A stretch of 64,000 nucleotides of DNA from the NCBI RefSeq assembly GCF_045862785.1, contig NZ_BQXO01000001.1, forward strand, positions 544,349 through 608,348, read 5' to 3'. The notes beneath the pieces were generated by a model. That model worked only from the letters and a program-made list of their open reading frames with translations. It was not told the origin of the DNA and made no database searches. Positions 1-8,426 of the stretch are shown in pieces. Source of the stretch: Furfurilactobacillus curtus (GTDB taxonomy: Bacteria; Bacillota; Bacilli; Lactobacillales; Lactobacillaceae). Within the stretch, counting starts at the first letter, position 1. Every line of letters begins with the position of its first letter. The position numbers and the translations under genes were made by a program.

Positions 1-531
1 CAAGTGACACCCGGCAACTGTGGCACCCGCATACAAGTCTGGAGCAAAATAACCAACCACTGTGCCACTCACCTGTTCACGCGTGAATTCTGGCTGGTGC
101 GCGGTTGCCGCCGTTAACGGTGGAAATGGCACGGTTTGTTTTGGCGCAACTCGCACGTGAACCATGGAAAATTGACCATGAAGCGTAATCGCTGCAAAAG
201 CATTTTTCAAATGCCGATCCTCGATTAACCAATTCGAAAATTGGTCTTGATTTAACCCCTCAAGCGATATCTTAGGTTGGTTGATATCACTAAAGTGAAC
301 GGAAGCAAATGGCATCATTGCCGTATCCGGCACCGAATAAACGTGACCATCTTCAGCGGCCTGATACACTTGCCCATCGATGACAATCACCTCGCCGTTT
401 AGCGCATCCAAAGTACCGATTCCAGTATCACCGTGCTTGACTAAGTCGCCAGCTGACAACGTACCGGCAAACAATCCCGGAATGAGTAGTGCTAACGTCC
501 CATGTTGAAACAAGGTCGTCGTCTCTTTCAT
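1..531 (-). CDS. aldB: Alpha-acetolactate decarboxylase, 3' end cut by window edge
   Basis: Converts 2-acetolactate to acetoin in the cytoplasm, the second step of the acetoin branch that drains pyruvate and limits acidification. The 177 visible residues show the family's N-terminal half (LFQHGTLALLIPGLFAGTLS near the start, then a DLVKHGDTGIGTLD block). The visible end, GCHL, lies where the family has its HxH zinc site, so the remaining catalytic ligands are outside the window. The start at 531 is an ATG behind a GGGGGAAATG context. It follows alsS by 33 bases on the same strand, so the two form an alsS-aldB operon. The family call is secure; only completeness is unknown. Confidence 0.93.
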   Translation of the reverse strand, partial: MKETTTLFQHGTLALLIPGLFAGTLSAGDLVKHGDTGIGTLDALNGEVIVIDGQVYQAAEDGHVYSVPDTAMMPFASVHFSDINQPKISLEGLNQDQFSNWLIEDRHLKNAFAAITLHGQFSMVHVRVAPKQTVPFPPLTAATAHQPEFTREQVSGTVVGYFAPDLYAGATVAGCHL

Positions 532-564
532 TTCATTTCCCCCTCGTGTGAATTTAAAGAAACC

Positions 565-2250
565 TTAGAATTGATCTGGTAACAGACTTTCGCCTAATGC
601 CCGATTGTGTGAATAATCCACTGGAACATCGACGATCACTGGTCCTTTAGTCGCAAATGCCTGATCAAGCACGGCTTGTAAATCAGCTGGCTTGGTTACT
701 CGTAGACCGGTTGCCCCAAAAGCTTCCGCATATTTGACATAGTCAACCGAGCCAAAGTCAACTCCCGCATCCACTTTATATTTCATCTCTTCTTGGAATT
801 TAACCATGTCGTAATGACCGTCGTTCCAGATAATATGAACAATATTCAATCCCAAACGAACTGCGGTCTCCAATTCCTGACCAGAGAACAAGAAGCCGCC
901 GTCTCCAGAAACTGAAACTGCCTGTGCGTCAGGTCGCGTCAATGCCGCCGCAATGGCCCATGGCAAGGCCACGCCAAGTGTTTGCATGCCATTACTAAAG
1001 AGTAGATGACGTGGTTGATAACTACGAAAGTGGCGTGCCATCCAAATATAGTGACTGCCAACATCCACGGAGACTGTCATTTCATCACTGACATGGTCCT
1101 GAAGCGCAGCCACCAGTGCCAGCGGCTCGACTTTAGTTGCATCTGGCGCCTGCACGTAATCTCGATCACGTTGCGTCAACTCATCGTGTAACTGAGCTAA
1201 GACTTTTTGACCAGCCTCGTTAGGTTGGTAGCCCTTGATGTTCGCCTGCAAAATTGCCAAACTTTGGGCAATATCACCGACCAGTTGAGTTTCAGGTTGA
1301 TAATTTTGATCTAATTGCGCAGCCGTGGCATCGATAGTGACGATCCGTGCTTGCTTCTCTGCATTCCAATTTCGTGGTTCATACTCAACGGCATCATACC
1401 CAACCGCAATAACTAAATCTGCTTGTTTTAGCAACCGGTCACCAGGTTGGTTGCGGAATAAACCCACACGTCCAAAATAATGTTTTTCCTCTAACTCACG
1501 CGAAATGACACCAGCTGCCTGAAATGTTTCAACAACTGGTAAATTAGCAGCTTTTACCAATTTACGAATCGCGTTCGTAACCTGTGCGGAAGATGCCCGC
1601 ATCCCGGCCAAAATTACTGGTAACTTGGCAGCACGAATTTCTTGCGCTAATAAGTTCACATCAGCAGGACTAGCAGGTCCCAACACGGGTGCTTGCATAG
1701 GTTCAAGTGCTGGAGTCATAACTGGTGCATCATCAACATCCTGGGGTAAAGAAACGAAGCTGGCACCTTGTTTGCCAGCCGTGGCAGCCTCAAACGCATT
1801 ACCGATAACTTCTGAAATGTTCTCAGGGTCTTGAATTTCAGCTGAAAACTTCGTAATTGGTTTGAATAAAGCCGCATTAGCCATACTTTGATGCGTCAAG
1901 CGTAGCAAATCGCGTCGTGGCACCTGACCGCCAATGGCAACGACGGGATCTCCTTCAGCTGTTGCGGTTACAAGCCCTGTTGCCAAATTGCTAGCCCCGG
2001 GGCCGGACGTCGTGATTGCAACACCAGGTTCGCCTGTTAAACGACCAATGCCAGCCGCAATAAAGGCAGCATTTTGTTCATGGCGGGTCACGATCAATTT
2101 GGGCGCCTTCGCGTTATTAGGATGCGCTAAACGTTCAAATAATCGATCAATTTTGGCTCCAGGTACGCCAAAGACGTACTTGACGTTATGATTAATCAAA
2201 CTTTCGACCACTGCATCCGCGCCAAATCGTTGTGCTTTCTCTTCTGTCAT
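565..2250 (-). CDS. alsS: Acetolactate synthase, catabolic type
   Basis: Thiamine-diphosphate enzyme that condenses two pyruvates into 2-acetolactate plus CO2. At 561 aa it has the usual length of catabolic AlsS. The three domains are visible: N-terminal pyrimidine-binding domain with the catalytic Glu in TRHEQNAAF (about residue 58), central domain, and C-terminal diphosphate-binding domain with GDGGFLFSGQE...WND. No separate regulatory subunit gene is adjacent, and aldB follows directly, which fits acetoin formation rather than branched amino acid synthesis. Ribosome site AGAGG precedes the ATG. An extended -10-like TGCTAAAAT lies about 33-40 bases upstream of the ATG (2283-2290), but I see no convincing -35. 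Confidence 0.95.
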   Translation of the reverse strand: MTEEKAQRFGADAVVESLINHNVKYVFGVPGAKIDRLFERLAHPNNAKAPKLIVTRHEQNAAFIAAGIGRLTGEPGVAITTSGPGASNLATGLVTATAEGDPVVAIGGQVPRRDLLRLTHQSMANAALFKPITKFSAEIQDPENISEVIGNAFEAATAGKQGASFVSLPQDVDDAPVMTPALEPMQAPVLGPASPADVNLLAQEIRAAKLPVILAGMRASSAQVTNAIRKLVKAANLPVVETFQAAGVISRELEEKHYFGRVGLFRNQPGDRLLKQADLVIAVGYDAVEYEPRNWNAEKQARIVTIDATAAQLDQNYQPETQLVGDIAQSLAILQANIKGYQPNEAGQKVLAQLHDELTQRDRDYVQAPDATKVEPLALVAALQDHVSDEMTVSVDVGSHYIWMARHFRSYQPRHLLFSNGMQTLGVALPWAIAAALTRPDAQAVSVSGDGGFLFSGQELETAVRLGLNIVHIIWNDGHYDMVKFQEEMKYKVDAGVDFGSVDYVKYAEAFGATGLRVTKPADLQAVLDQAFATKGPVIVDVPVDYSHNRALGESLLPDQF

Positions 2251-2320
2251 GTCTTAGCCTCTCTTAACCGTGTAATGCGCTTATTTTAGCACACTTTCAC
2301 TTGTTGAATTAAAATTAGTG

Positions 2321-2354
2321 AAAAAAGCATCAGCAATTTAATCATTGCTGATGC
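2321..2354 (-). terminator. Rho-independent terminator after cytosine deaminase gene
   Basis: Perfect 10-bp inverted repeat (GCATCAGCAA / TTGCTGATGC, 8-base loop) followed on the minus strand by six T. It ends the codA transcript and separates it from the alsS promoter region. Confidence 0.85.
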
Positions 2355-2468
2355 CTGGTGTTGACATATTGACAAGCCTGTTTCATTTTTTAAAAAAATA
2401 ATTTCACAAAGGTATCAAAGTGCTTGTGAAATTTTGACCACCGCGTCAACTGCGGCTAATTCGTTACT

Positions 2469-3704
2469 TTAAAAATTCAACTTTGTCACTTTAGGCGTCG
2501 TCTGCGCGATAATTCGCCCTTGTCGAACACTATATAAAACTTCTGCATGTTCATTTAGTGTGTTATAAAAATCAGCCTGATTATAAATGATGAAGTTGGC
2601 GGGCTTACCGATCTCAATCCCATAGTGGTCCAAGATATGGAGAGCTTTGGCCGCATGTGTGGTGACAAATTGATAACTGTTGTTAATCTCGTCATACCCC
2701 ATCAGATGACCAACATGCAGCCCCATTGAAACCGGATCCAGCATATTCCCGTTACCCATTGGATACCAAGGATCACGAACATCGTCTTCACCAAAAGCAA
2801 CATTGATCCCATCAGCATCCAGTTCTTTGACTCGCGTCATCCCGCGACGTTTGGGATAAGTGTCGAAACGACCACCCAAATTTGTGTTAACCAATGGATT
2901 TGCGATCATATTAATATCGGCCATTTTGAGGAGTCGAAACAATTTATATGCATAAGCATTATTGTAAGAACCAAGTGCCGTCGTGTGACTGGCCGTTACT
3001 CGATCACCTAGACCAGTCTCATAGGCAATTGTGGCAAGGGTTTCCAAATGACGGGATGCGGGATCATCAATTTCATCACAATGGACATCAATGAGGCGAT
3101 CGTATTTCTGCGCTAAATCACCGATGAAATGTAGCGACTCAATCCCATATTCGCGCGTAAATTCAAAGTGAGGAATGCCGCCAATGACATCTGCGCCTAA
3201 TTTGACAGCTTCTTCCATCAACGCTTTACCTTGAGGAAATGACAAAATTCCTTCTTGCGGAAAAGCCACCAACTGGAGTTCAATTTCATCAGCCAATTCA
3301 GCTTTGACTTCTAGCAAGGCTTTAAGTGCGGTTAAATTGGGGTCTGTTACATCCACATGTGAACGCACAACCTGAATACCATTCCCGATCTGCTTGCGCA
3401 GTGTGACCTTGGCGCGTTGCTTAACATCCTCAATGGATAACGTCTTTTTACGCTCAGACCAAATCCGAATACCATCAAACAAGGTTCCTGTCTGGTTCCA
3501 TTCTGGATCACCCGCGGTTTGCGTGGCATCTAAATGAACGTGGGGATCGACTAACGGTGGTAAAAGTAATTTGCCAGTGGCATCAATCACCGTCTCATGA
3601 TCTTTTGCTGACAAATGTGTTGCAATTTCCGTAAACACACCATCTTCAACCCGTAAATCCTGAGCAGACTTCGCATTATTGATGAATGCCTGTCTAATTA
3701 ACAT
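2469..3704 (-). CDS. codA: Cytosine deaminase (CodA-type amidohydrolase)
   Basis: Deaminates cytosine to uracil and ammonia for pyrimidine salvage; cytoplasmic metalloenzyme. The 411-residue protein shows the amidohydrolase barrel with the metal ligands HVHLD (about residue 55), HCDEIDD in the middle, an ASHTTAL histidine, and the catalytic Asp in FGEDDVRDPW. The strings DATQTAGDPEWNQTGTLF and IRIWSERK match the CodA subgroup rather than dihydroorotases or imidazolonepropionases. Two adjacent ATGs are possible; I chose the second (3704) because it sits 7 bases after GGAGG, the first only 4. No cytosine permease is next to it, so it appears monocistronic. Confidence 0.9.
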   Translation of the reverse strand: MLIRQAFINNAKSAQDLRVEDGVFTEIATHLSAKDHETVIDATGKLLLPPLVDPHVHLDATQTAGDPEWNQTGTLFDGIRIWSERKKTLSIEDVKQRAKVTLRKQIGNGIQVVRSHVDVTDPNLTALKALLEVKAELADEIELQLVAFPQEGILSFPQGKALMEEAVKLGADVIGGIPHFEFTREYGIESLHFIGDLAQKYDRLIDVHCDEIDDPASRHLETLATIAYETGLGDRVTASHTTALGSYNNAYAYKLFRLLKMADINMIANPLVNTNLGGRFDTYPKRRGMTRVKELDADGINVAFGEDDVRDPWYPMGNGNMLDPVSMGLHVGHLMGYDEINNSYQFVTTHAAKALHILDHYGIEIGKPANFIIYNQADFYNTLNEHAEVLYSVRQGRIIAQTTPKVTKLNF

Positions 3705-3895
3705 CATCCAGCCTCCAAATTTATCTAATCTCGTTTAAGATCATGCCGGCAGGTTCAAGAAAGCAAATTTATTCACGATTAATTGCTAAAGTAACAAACG
3801 CCATAACTGCAAAAAAATGGCAAACAACGGGTTTAAATAATCGAAGTAAAATAAACTGAGGGTTATAAGTATTAGTGGAAAACAAATTTATACAA

Positions 3896-3924
3896 CAAAA
3901 AAAGCGGCCAGCCACGGTCGCCTT
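3896..3924 (-). terminator. Terminator after HicB-like gene
   Basis: Minus-strand hairpin GCGACC...GGCCGC with one internal mismatch and a 6-base loop, followed by eight T. It sits 31 bases downstream of the stop of the HicB-like gene. Confidence 0.7.
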
Positions 3925-3954
3925 AGGAGTGAAACCAATTTTAGAATAGATCCC

Positions 3955-4206
3955 TTATTGTGGATCAGGACTAGGTTCTGGGATCGGCCGTTCCAACTTT
4001 AAGTTGGTTGCAAACCACATGCGCTTTGCTTCATTTAATTCCCGAATTCCCTCAGAAATGGTGTCAGCCGCAACACCAAGTCCAGTCAGATCGGGCACAC
4101 TAAGCGCAAAATAATGTCTACCAGAACCCTCTTCCACGGAGTTAATGACAATCTGGTAGCTCAGTCCCATGTAATATTCAAGCGATCGCTCGCCGGCACT
4201 CTGCAT
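3955..4206 (-). CDS. HicB-like antitoxin-fold protein, no HicA partner
   Basis: An 83-residue protein with the HicB fold pattern: YQIVINSVEEGSGRHYFA, then VPDLTGLGVAADTISEGIREL, a helix KRMWFATNLK and the characteristic end PIPEPSPDP. In type II toxin-antitoxin pairs this domain neutralises HicA, but no small dsRNA-binding HicA-like ORF is present on either side and no C-terminal DNA-binding domain is seen. An ORF start 11 codons upstream exists but is unlikely: GGAGG lies 7 bases before the chosen ATG, and the promoter at 4241-4269 would start the RNA at about 4234, inside the longer version. Could be a solo regulator or a remnant; function unknown. Confidence 0.72.
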   Translation of the reverse strand: MQSAGERSLEYYMGLSYQIVINSVEEGSGRHYFALSVPDLTGLGVAADTISEGIRELNEAKRMWFATNLKLERPIPEPSPDPQ

Positions 4207-4240
4207 CGAACCGCCTCCAAACTTTCTGTTCTCCCCCATG

Positions 4241-4269
4241 TATATATCGTTAGTCTACGCATGTGACAA
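4241..4269 (-). promoter_or_regulatory. Sigma-A type promoter of HicB-like gene
   Basis: TTGTCA (4264-4269), 17-base spacer, TATATA (4241-4246) on the minus strand. Predicted RNA start about 4234, which supports the downstream ATG at 4206. Confidence 0.65.
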
Positions 4270-4461
4270 TCAAATGACAAGATGATTACAGCAAAGTCTA
4301 ATCACCTTAAAGAACTCTCAAACTTTTATTCACAATCAATTAATTGGTCATAGCAATCAAAACATTTGGATCTGCCAATATGCTGTAATAAGGCGGCTTT
4401 AACTGATCCAACCAAGAAACTTGTGAAAAAATGTTTTTGAAATTGATTTTCAGAATTATTA

Positions 4462-4490
4462 TTGATTTTTGCAAACTTTTTTCATATACT
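4462..4490 (+). promoter_or_regulatory. Promoter of 6-phosphogluconate dehydrogenase gene
   Basis: TTGATT (4462-4467), 17-base spacer, TATACT (4485-4490), 44 bases before the gnd ATG with a GGAAGAGG ribosome site in between. Confidence 0.65.
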
Positions 4491-4534
4491 TAAGCTCGTA
4501 ACGTTCATTCAGATAAGGAAGAGGGATTTCATTT

Positions 4535-5434
4535 ATGAAATTAGGGTTAATCGGTTTAGGAAAAATGGGCTTAAACCTTGCGGAAAACATGATGGACCAC
4601 GATAACGAAGTGGTTGGTTTTGATTTAAACAAGGAATTTGTTGATCAAGCTGTTTCGGCTGGCGCGCAAGGCGCTGACTCCTTGGCAGACATGGTTGCTA
4701 AATTACCGTCACCAAAGATTGTTTGGGTCATGGTACCTGCTGGCAAACCAACGGAAACAACGATTGATGGCTTACTCGATTTGTTAGATGCCGGTGACTT
4801 TATCATTGATGGTGGGAACTCCTTCTGGAAAGACTCCGTTGCTGATGCGCAAAAGGCTGAAGCTAAAGGAATCAATTTCTTTGATTGTGGTACTTCAGGT
4901 GGCCAGTCAGGCGCCCGCCATGATGGAAACTTTATGATTGGTGGTAACGACGCTGCTGCCTTCGAAACTTTACGGCCACTATATGAAGGAATCGCGCAAA
5001 AGAACGGCTATCTTTACACCGGTAAGGCCGGTTCTGGTCATTACTTGAAGATGGTCCACAACGGGATCGAATATGGGATGATGGAAGCGATCGGTGAAGG
5101 CTTTGAAGTCCTTGAACACAGTGACTTCGACTATGACAATGAAGCTGTTGCTCGGCTTTGGAACAGTGGTTCAGTGGTTCGTTCATGGCTCATGGAACTT
5201 GCAGAAGAAGCCTTTGCTAACGATGCTAAACTCGATAACATTAAAGGAACGATGCACTCTTCTGGCGAAGGTAAATGGACGCTAGAAGAAGCAATGAACC
5301 AGCAAGTTGCGACACCAGTTATTGCGATGTCCCTATTGATGCGTTATCGGTCATTAGAGAATGATACTTTTACTGGTAAGGTTGTTTCTTCTCTACGTAA
5401 TGGTTTCGGCGGTCACGCTGTTGATAAAGCCTAA
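4535..5434 (+). CDS. gnd: 6-phosphogluconate dehydrogenase, short (GndA/YqeC-like) type
   Basis: Oxidatively decarboxylates 6-phosphogluconate to ribulose 5-phosphate in the oxidative pentose phosphate or phosphoketolase route. The N-terminal Rossmann motif GLIGLGKMGLNLAENM is followed by the substrate motif DCGTSGGQSGARHDGNFMIGG in shortened form and the catalytic region GHYLKMVHNGIEYGMM. At 299 aa this is the short form, lacking the C-terminal extension of the 470-residue enzymes; short forms are often NAD-preferring, which is inference here. It is monocistronic, with its own promoter and a strong terminator, and is one of few plus-strand genes in the region. Confidence 0.93.
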   Translation: MKLGLIGLGKMGLNLAENMMDHDNEVVGFDLNKEFVDQAVSAGAQGADSLADMVAKLPSPKIVWVMVPAGKPTETTIDGLLDLLDAGDFIIDGGNSFWKDSVADAQKAEAKGINFFDCGTSGGQSGARHDGNFMIGGNDAAAFETLRPLYEGIAQKNGYLYTGKAGSGHYLKMVHNGIEYGMMEAIGEGFEVLEHSDFDYDNEAVARLWNSGSVVRSWLMELAEEAFANDAKLDNIKGTMHSSGEGKWTLEEAMNQQVATPVIAMSLLMRYRSLENDTFTGKVVSSLRNGFGGHAVDKA

Positions 5435-5449
5435 ATAAATAATGGCGTT

Positions 5450-5482
5450 AAAAAAACGGAGCAAAATTGCTCCGCTTTTTTT
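5450..5482 (+). terminator. Terminator between convergent gnd and usp genes
   Basis: Eight-bp stem CGGAGCAA / TTGCTCCG with a run of A before and CTTTTTTT after, so it can end transcripts from both directions. Confidence 0.85.
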
Positions 5483-5505
5483 ATGTGAATTTTTTAAATT
5501 CAGTT

Positions 5506-5979
5506 CTAGCGAACCACCAATACAGAAACCGGTGAATATTTCGCAACATAGGCAGCCTGGCTACCAAAGTATTTTGCCACGCCTTGTCGCGATAAAGAAC
5601 CGACAATGACTAAATCCGGATCAACTTGTGGGATCACTTGTTTAACAATCGTCTCACCAGGATCGCCCTCCGCAATAATGGTTTTAACGGATTTAACCCC
5701 TGAATTTTTTGCTGTCTTGCGATAAGACTCCAGCCGCTCTTGAATTCCGGAACGTTGCTGATCCAACATTTCTTTGCTCAGTGCTGTAAAGACATTGACG
5801 TCTTGTTCCTCCAAGATACTAACAATTACCAATTCAGACTTGTCCTCCTTGGCTTGTTTAACTGCGTACTGGTATGCAAGCTGCGCATCTGGTGAGTCAT
5901 CGACCCCCACCAAAATCCGTTTGTAATCGTAAACCTTGCCCTCAATTTTTTTCGGGTGTTGCTGATCATGTTCTGCCAT
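5506..5979 (-). CDS. Universal stress protein, UspA family
   Basis: A 157-residue single-domain Usp. The N-terminal strand YKRILVGVDDSPDAQLAYQYAV carries the conserved Asp for nucleotide binding and the C-terminal VGSLSRQGVAKYFGSQAAYV followed by SPVSVLVVR is the phosphate-binding loop and last strand. Such proteins form dimers, often bind ATP and are induced by stress; the specific role cannot be read from sequence. I chose the ATG at 5979; the GTG three codons earlier sits only 2 bases from the AAGGAG ribosome site. Convergent with gnd. Confidence 0.9.
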   Translation of the reverse strand: MAEHDQQHPKKIEGKVYDYKRILVGVDDSPDAQLAYQYAVKQAKEDKSELVIVSILEEQDVNVFTALSKEMLDQQRSGIQERLESYRKTAKNSGVKSVKTIIAEGDPGETIVKQVIPQVDPDLVIVGSLSRQGVAKYFGSQAAYVAKYSPVSVLVVR

Positions 5980-6043
5980 TCCTATCACAACTCCTTCAGT
6001 GATATTGTAACCGCTATCGGGGGCATAATACTAGTCTCAACAC

Positions 6044-6652
6044 CTATTTTTGTAATTGATCAATCGCCGTTTTGGCAGACACAAGCTGATCATGAGCTAC
6101 TTTCATCGCAATCATAGGCTTAACATCACTCCCTTTGATTGTTTTCACTTTACGATTAACTTGATAGCGTTGCGGCTGACCATCAGGAGCAAAAACGAGC
6201 TTGCTATTAAAGTCTTTCCCACTTTGGTGATAGTTTGCGGGTTTGTGGGCCGCTTGATCCGCTTTGGTTTTATAAACGATCGTGGCGGTGGTCAGTGGCG
6301 TTAATTCCAACTGATTCCCTTTCTTCAAGCTCACGGTCCCATCAGTCACTTGCTCTTGAATTCCAGAAATACCTAAAGGTGTCGTCACGCGCTGTACATA
6401 GCGACCATCTTTCGAGAAGGTAATGCTTAACCGGTTGGTCAAAACTTTATGTTTGCCTAGGGTACTCGTCCGTTTAAACGTACCTCGATAATTTTTATCC
6501 TGCCAAAATGATTTTGCTGAAGTTGCGTCAGCCTTTTTGTGGTGCTTTGCCTGTGCGTTAGTCGTCCCAACCACCATTAACATACCAATCATGGCGACTA
6601 GCACCAGAGATATGTAATGCTGCCAACCCCTTGCTTGTTGTTTAAACATCAT
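6044..6652 (-). CDS. Secreted protein of unknown function
   Basis: 202 residues with a clear Sec signal: basic N-terminus, hydrophobic core HYISLVLVAMIGMLMVVG and a probable type I signal peptidase site after TTNAQA (about residue 35), giving a mature protein beginning KHHKKAD. No lipobox, LPxTG anchor or later membrane helix. The mature part is beta-rich and basic (FWQDKNYRGTFKR, RLSITFSKDGRYVQR) and resembles small lipocalin-like surface proteins only in general terms; I do not recognise the family. GGAGGG sits 5 bases before the first of two ATGs. A CIRCE-like sequence lies just upstream (6681-6707), suggesting heat or stress control. Confidence 0.75.
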   Translation of the reverse strand: MMFKQQARGWQHYISLVLVAMIGMLMVVGTTNAQAKHHKKADATSAKSFWQDKNYRGTFKRTSTLGKHKVLTNRLSITFSKDGRYVQRVTTPLGISGIQEQVTDGTVSLKKGNQLELTPLTTATIVYKTKADQAAHKPANYHQSGKDFNSKLVFAPDGQPQRYQVNRKVKTIKGSDVKPMIAMKVAHDQLVSAKTAIDQLQK

Positions 6653-6680
6653 AAATTCCCTCCAGAATCTAGTTGAGTGT

Positions 6681-6707
6681 TTAGCACTCTGTTGTTTATT
6701 ATGCCAA
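6681..6707 (-). promoter_or_regulatory. CIRCE-like sequence before secreted protein gene
   Basis: On the minus strand: TTGGCATAA, nine bases, GAGTGCTAA. The right half equals the CIRCE half site exactly and the spacing is exactly nine, but the left half matches the consensus TTAGCACTC at only 5 of 9 positions. It would bind HrcA if functional. Confidence 0.35.
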
Positions 6708-6848
6708 AGAAGGACTCACTTTGCAGGTGACTGTCAGCATCAGAATAGTTTTTGTATGCCACAAGATGCCTAATTATATCGATTTACCAGCAAATATTTA
6801 ACTATGTTTACAAATATATGACAAACATTAATTACGTCGACGATGTAC

Positions 6849-6877
6849 AAAAAAACCTGACTTTAAAATAAGTCAGG
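6849..6877 (-). terminator. Terminator after HdeD-like gene
   Basis: Eight-bp stem CCTGACTT / AAGTCAGG followed by seven T on the minus strand. Confidence 0.8.
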
Positions 6878-6896
6878 CGCTCAACTAATTATTTTT

Positions 6897-7424
6897 CTAA
6901 AATGCCCGCATAATGTGATAGGCCCCATAGACCAACAGATATAGACTAACTAATGTGGCCAATGTTAAAGCGGAAACTACCGGTTTGAATAACAATAGAA
7001 AGCCCAAAATGATCCCAACTATGTCGAGGATCACGCTAATCCAAAAGTAATTCTTGTCAAAAGTTCGTAAGAGACTGGCCGTAATCAGTCCAGCTAACGA
7101 GTCGAAAATAAACCAAACGGCGAAAAAGTATGGCAATATGCGCATACCAATACCTAAGTGAAGGATTAAAAAAGCCCCAATCACAATATCAATAATGCCA
7201 CTAACCAGCAGCCAGATGGGTGCGCGACCCAGTAATCGACGAACATCATCATGAAACCACACTTGATAAATACCCGCCACGAGTGCAACGATTCCAAACA
7301 TGACAACGATGGCTAATAAGCTTGAAGCCGGATTAAAAAAGGTCATCAAGCCGGCAATGACGAACAAGATCCCTAAAGCAAAACTGTACCAGTCGAACAT
7401 TCGACGCGTTGAATTCCAGTTCAT
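6897..7424 (-). CDS. HdeD/DUF308 family membrane protein
   Basis: 175 residues with six predicted transmembrane helices in three pairs, typical of the HdeD/DUF308 family (YSFALGILFVIAGLMTFFNP is the diagnostic first helix followed by an Asn-Pro). E. coli HdeD helps acid survival at high cell density; in lactobacilli the role is unproven. Single gene, own terminator at 6849. Ribosome site AAGGAG 7-8 bases before the ATG. Its promoter is not obvious in the 303-base gap upstream. Confidence 0.85.
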   Translation of the reverse strand: MNWNSTRRMFDWYSFALGILFVIAGLMTFFNPASSLLAIVVMFGIVALVAGIYQVWFHDDVRRLLGRAPIWLLVSGIIDIVIGAFLILHLGIGMRILPYFFAVWFIFDSLAGLITASLLRTFDKNYFWISVILDIVGIILGFLLLFKPVVSALTLATLVSLYLLVYGAYHIMRAF

Positions 7425-7727
7425 TTAAAAGACTCCTTATTGTGGTGAGCTTCAATTGCCCGCGACCACTTCGTTTTTAAATGCCTCATCCCTTTGCGGG
7501 TTACTTATGGCCAGTCTACCATGATGGCCGAGTACAACCAACTGTTTGCGCACAATTTGGCAATTTCCTGTTGTCAACGTCACTCACTAAAAGATAATTT
7601 ACAATCAAGTTCGAATAAATCCGTTCATCGAAGTTTCAGCGACTGGTCTTGTCGATTCACTCGGTTAAAGCATCAAGATTGATCCAAAGCAGACTAAAAA
7701 TGGCTGAGTCTTGTAACTGAGCGAAGT
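7425..7727. other. Intergenic region without recognisable gene
   Basis: Holds the weak hairpin at 7696-7722 that may end the met operon and presumably the promoter of the HdeD-like gene. The short ORFs here have no ribosome site and no codon pattern like the neighbours. I see nothing else. Confidence 0.5.
7696..7722 (-). terminator. Possible terminator of met importer operon
   Basis: Minus-strand hairpin GCT-C-AGT / ACT-C-AGC with a 6-base loop and one central mismatch, followed by CATTTTT. It lies 6 bases after the metI stop. Weak but in the right place. Confidence 0.4.
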
Positions 7728-8426
7728 TTAACGATGATCTGTCCGCCGGGCAAACCAGTCACCCACGATTTGAACTAAGAAAACGATGACCAAAATGATG
7801 ATCATGGCCATAACGGTAATATCATTTTCAAATCGGTCATAACCAATGCTAATTGCCGTGTTCCCTAAACCACCGCCGCCGATGGCACCTGCCATGGCAG
7901 TCAGTCCAATCAGCGAAATAATTGTCACGACAGAAGTCCGAATGAGATCTGGCAATGCCTCGCGCAGATACACGCGAAAGATAATTTGCATGGGCGAAGC
8001 ACCCACTGCTTCAGCCGCTTCAATAATCCCTCGATCAACATCAAATAAAGCATTTTGAACTTGCCGAGCATAAAATGGCGCACACCCAATCGTTAGTGGA
8101 ACGAGCGCCGCAGTGGTTCCAATTGATGTCCCGACAATCAGTCGTGTAAACGGTGCAATCACTGCTAACAAAATAATGAATGGAATGGATCGAAAAATAT
8201 TGACCAATTTATCGAGAATCCAGTAAATGCTGGGATTAGCAAGGATGCCTCCTGGAGCAGTCACAACTAGAATAATTCCCATCAATAATCCTAAAATGCC
8301 AGCAACTAGACCGGAAACCAACGTCATGTAAATAGTTTCCCAAGTCGATTGAATGAAAACGTCTTTATTTGCGATCACATTTGGCATCAATGACGTCCAG
8401 AACCCGCTTGCAATTAATGTATTCAT
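7728..8426 (-). CDS. metI: Methionine ABC transporter, permease
   Basis: Membrane subunit of a D/L-methionine importer of the MetNIQ type. The 232 residues contain about five transmembrane helices and the EAA loop EAAEAVGASPMQIIFRVYLREALP (about residues 135-158), which docks to the ATPase. The family signature GAIGGGGLGNTAISIGY is near the C-terminus. ATGA overlap of four bases with the metN stop indicates translational coupling. Last gene of metQ-metN-metI. Confidence 0.93.
   Translation of the reverse strand: MNTLIASGFWTSLMPNVIANKDVFIQSTWETIYMTLVSGLVAGILGLLMGIILVVTAPGGILANPSIYWILDKLVNIFRSIPFIILLAVIAPFTRLIVGTSIGTTAALVPLTIGCAPFYARQVQNALFDVDRGIIEAAEAVGASPMQIIFRVYLREALPDLIRTSVVTIISLIGLTAMAGAIGGGGLGNTAISIGYDRFENDITVMAMIIILVIVFLVQIVGDWFARRTDHR

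Larger units (their letters stand above)
4207..4534. other. Divergent intergenic region between HicB-like gene and gnd
   Basis: This 328-base AT-rich stretch holds a minus-strand promoter for the HicB-like gene near its left end and a plus-strand promoter for gnd near its right end. I see no ORF, hairpin or known riboswitch between them. Confidence 0.6.

Noticed and set aside
4207..4239. Longer start of the HicB-like protein (MGENRK...)
   Set aside because: The promoter at 4241-4269 would start the RNA downstream of that ATG, and GGAGG is placed for the internal ATG at 4206.
6653..6848. Full CIRCE element
   Set aside because: Only one half site is exact; reported as a candidate with low confidence instead of a CIRCE call.
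7494..7682. 62-codon plus-strand ORF in the gap before metI
   Set aside because: No ribosome site, codon use unlike neighbours, no pattern in the translated residues.
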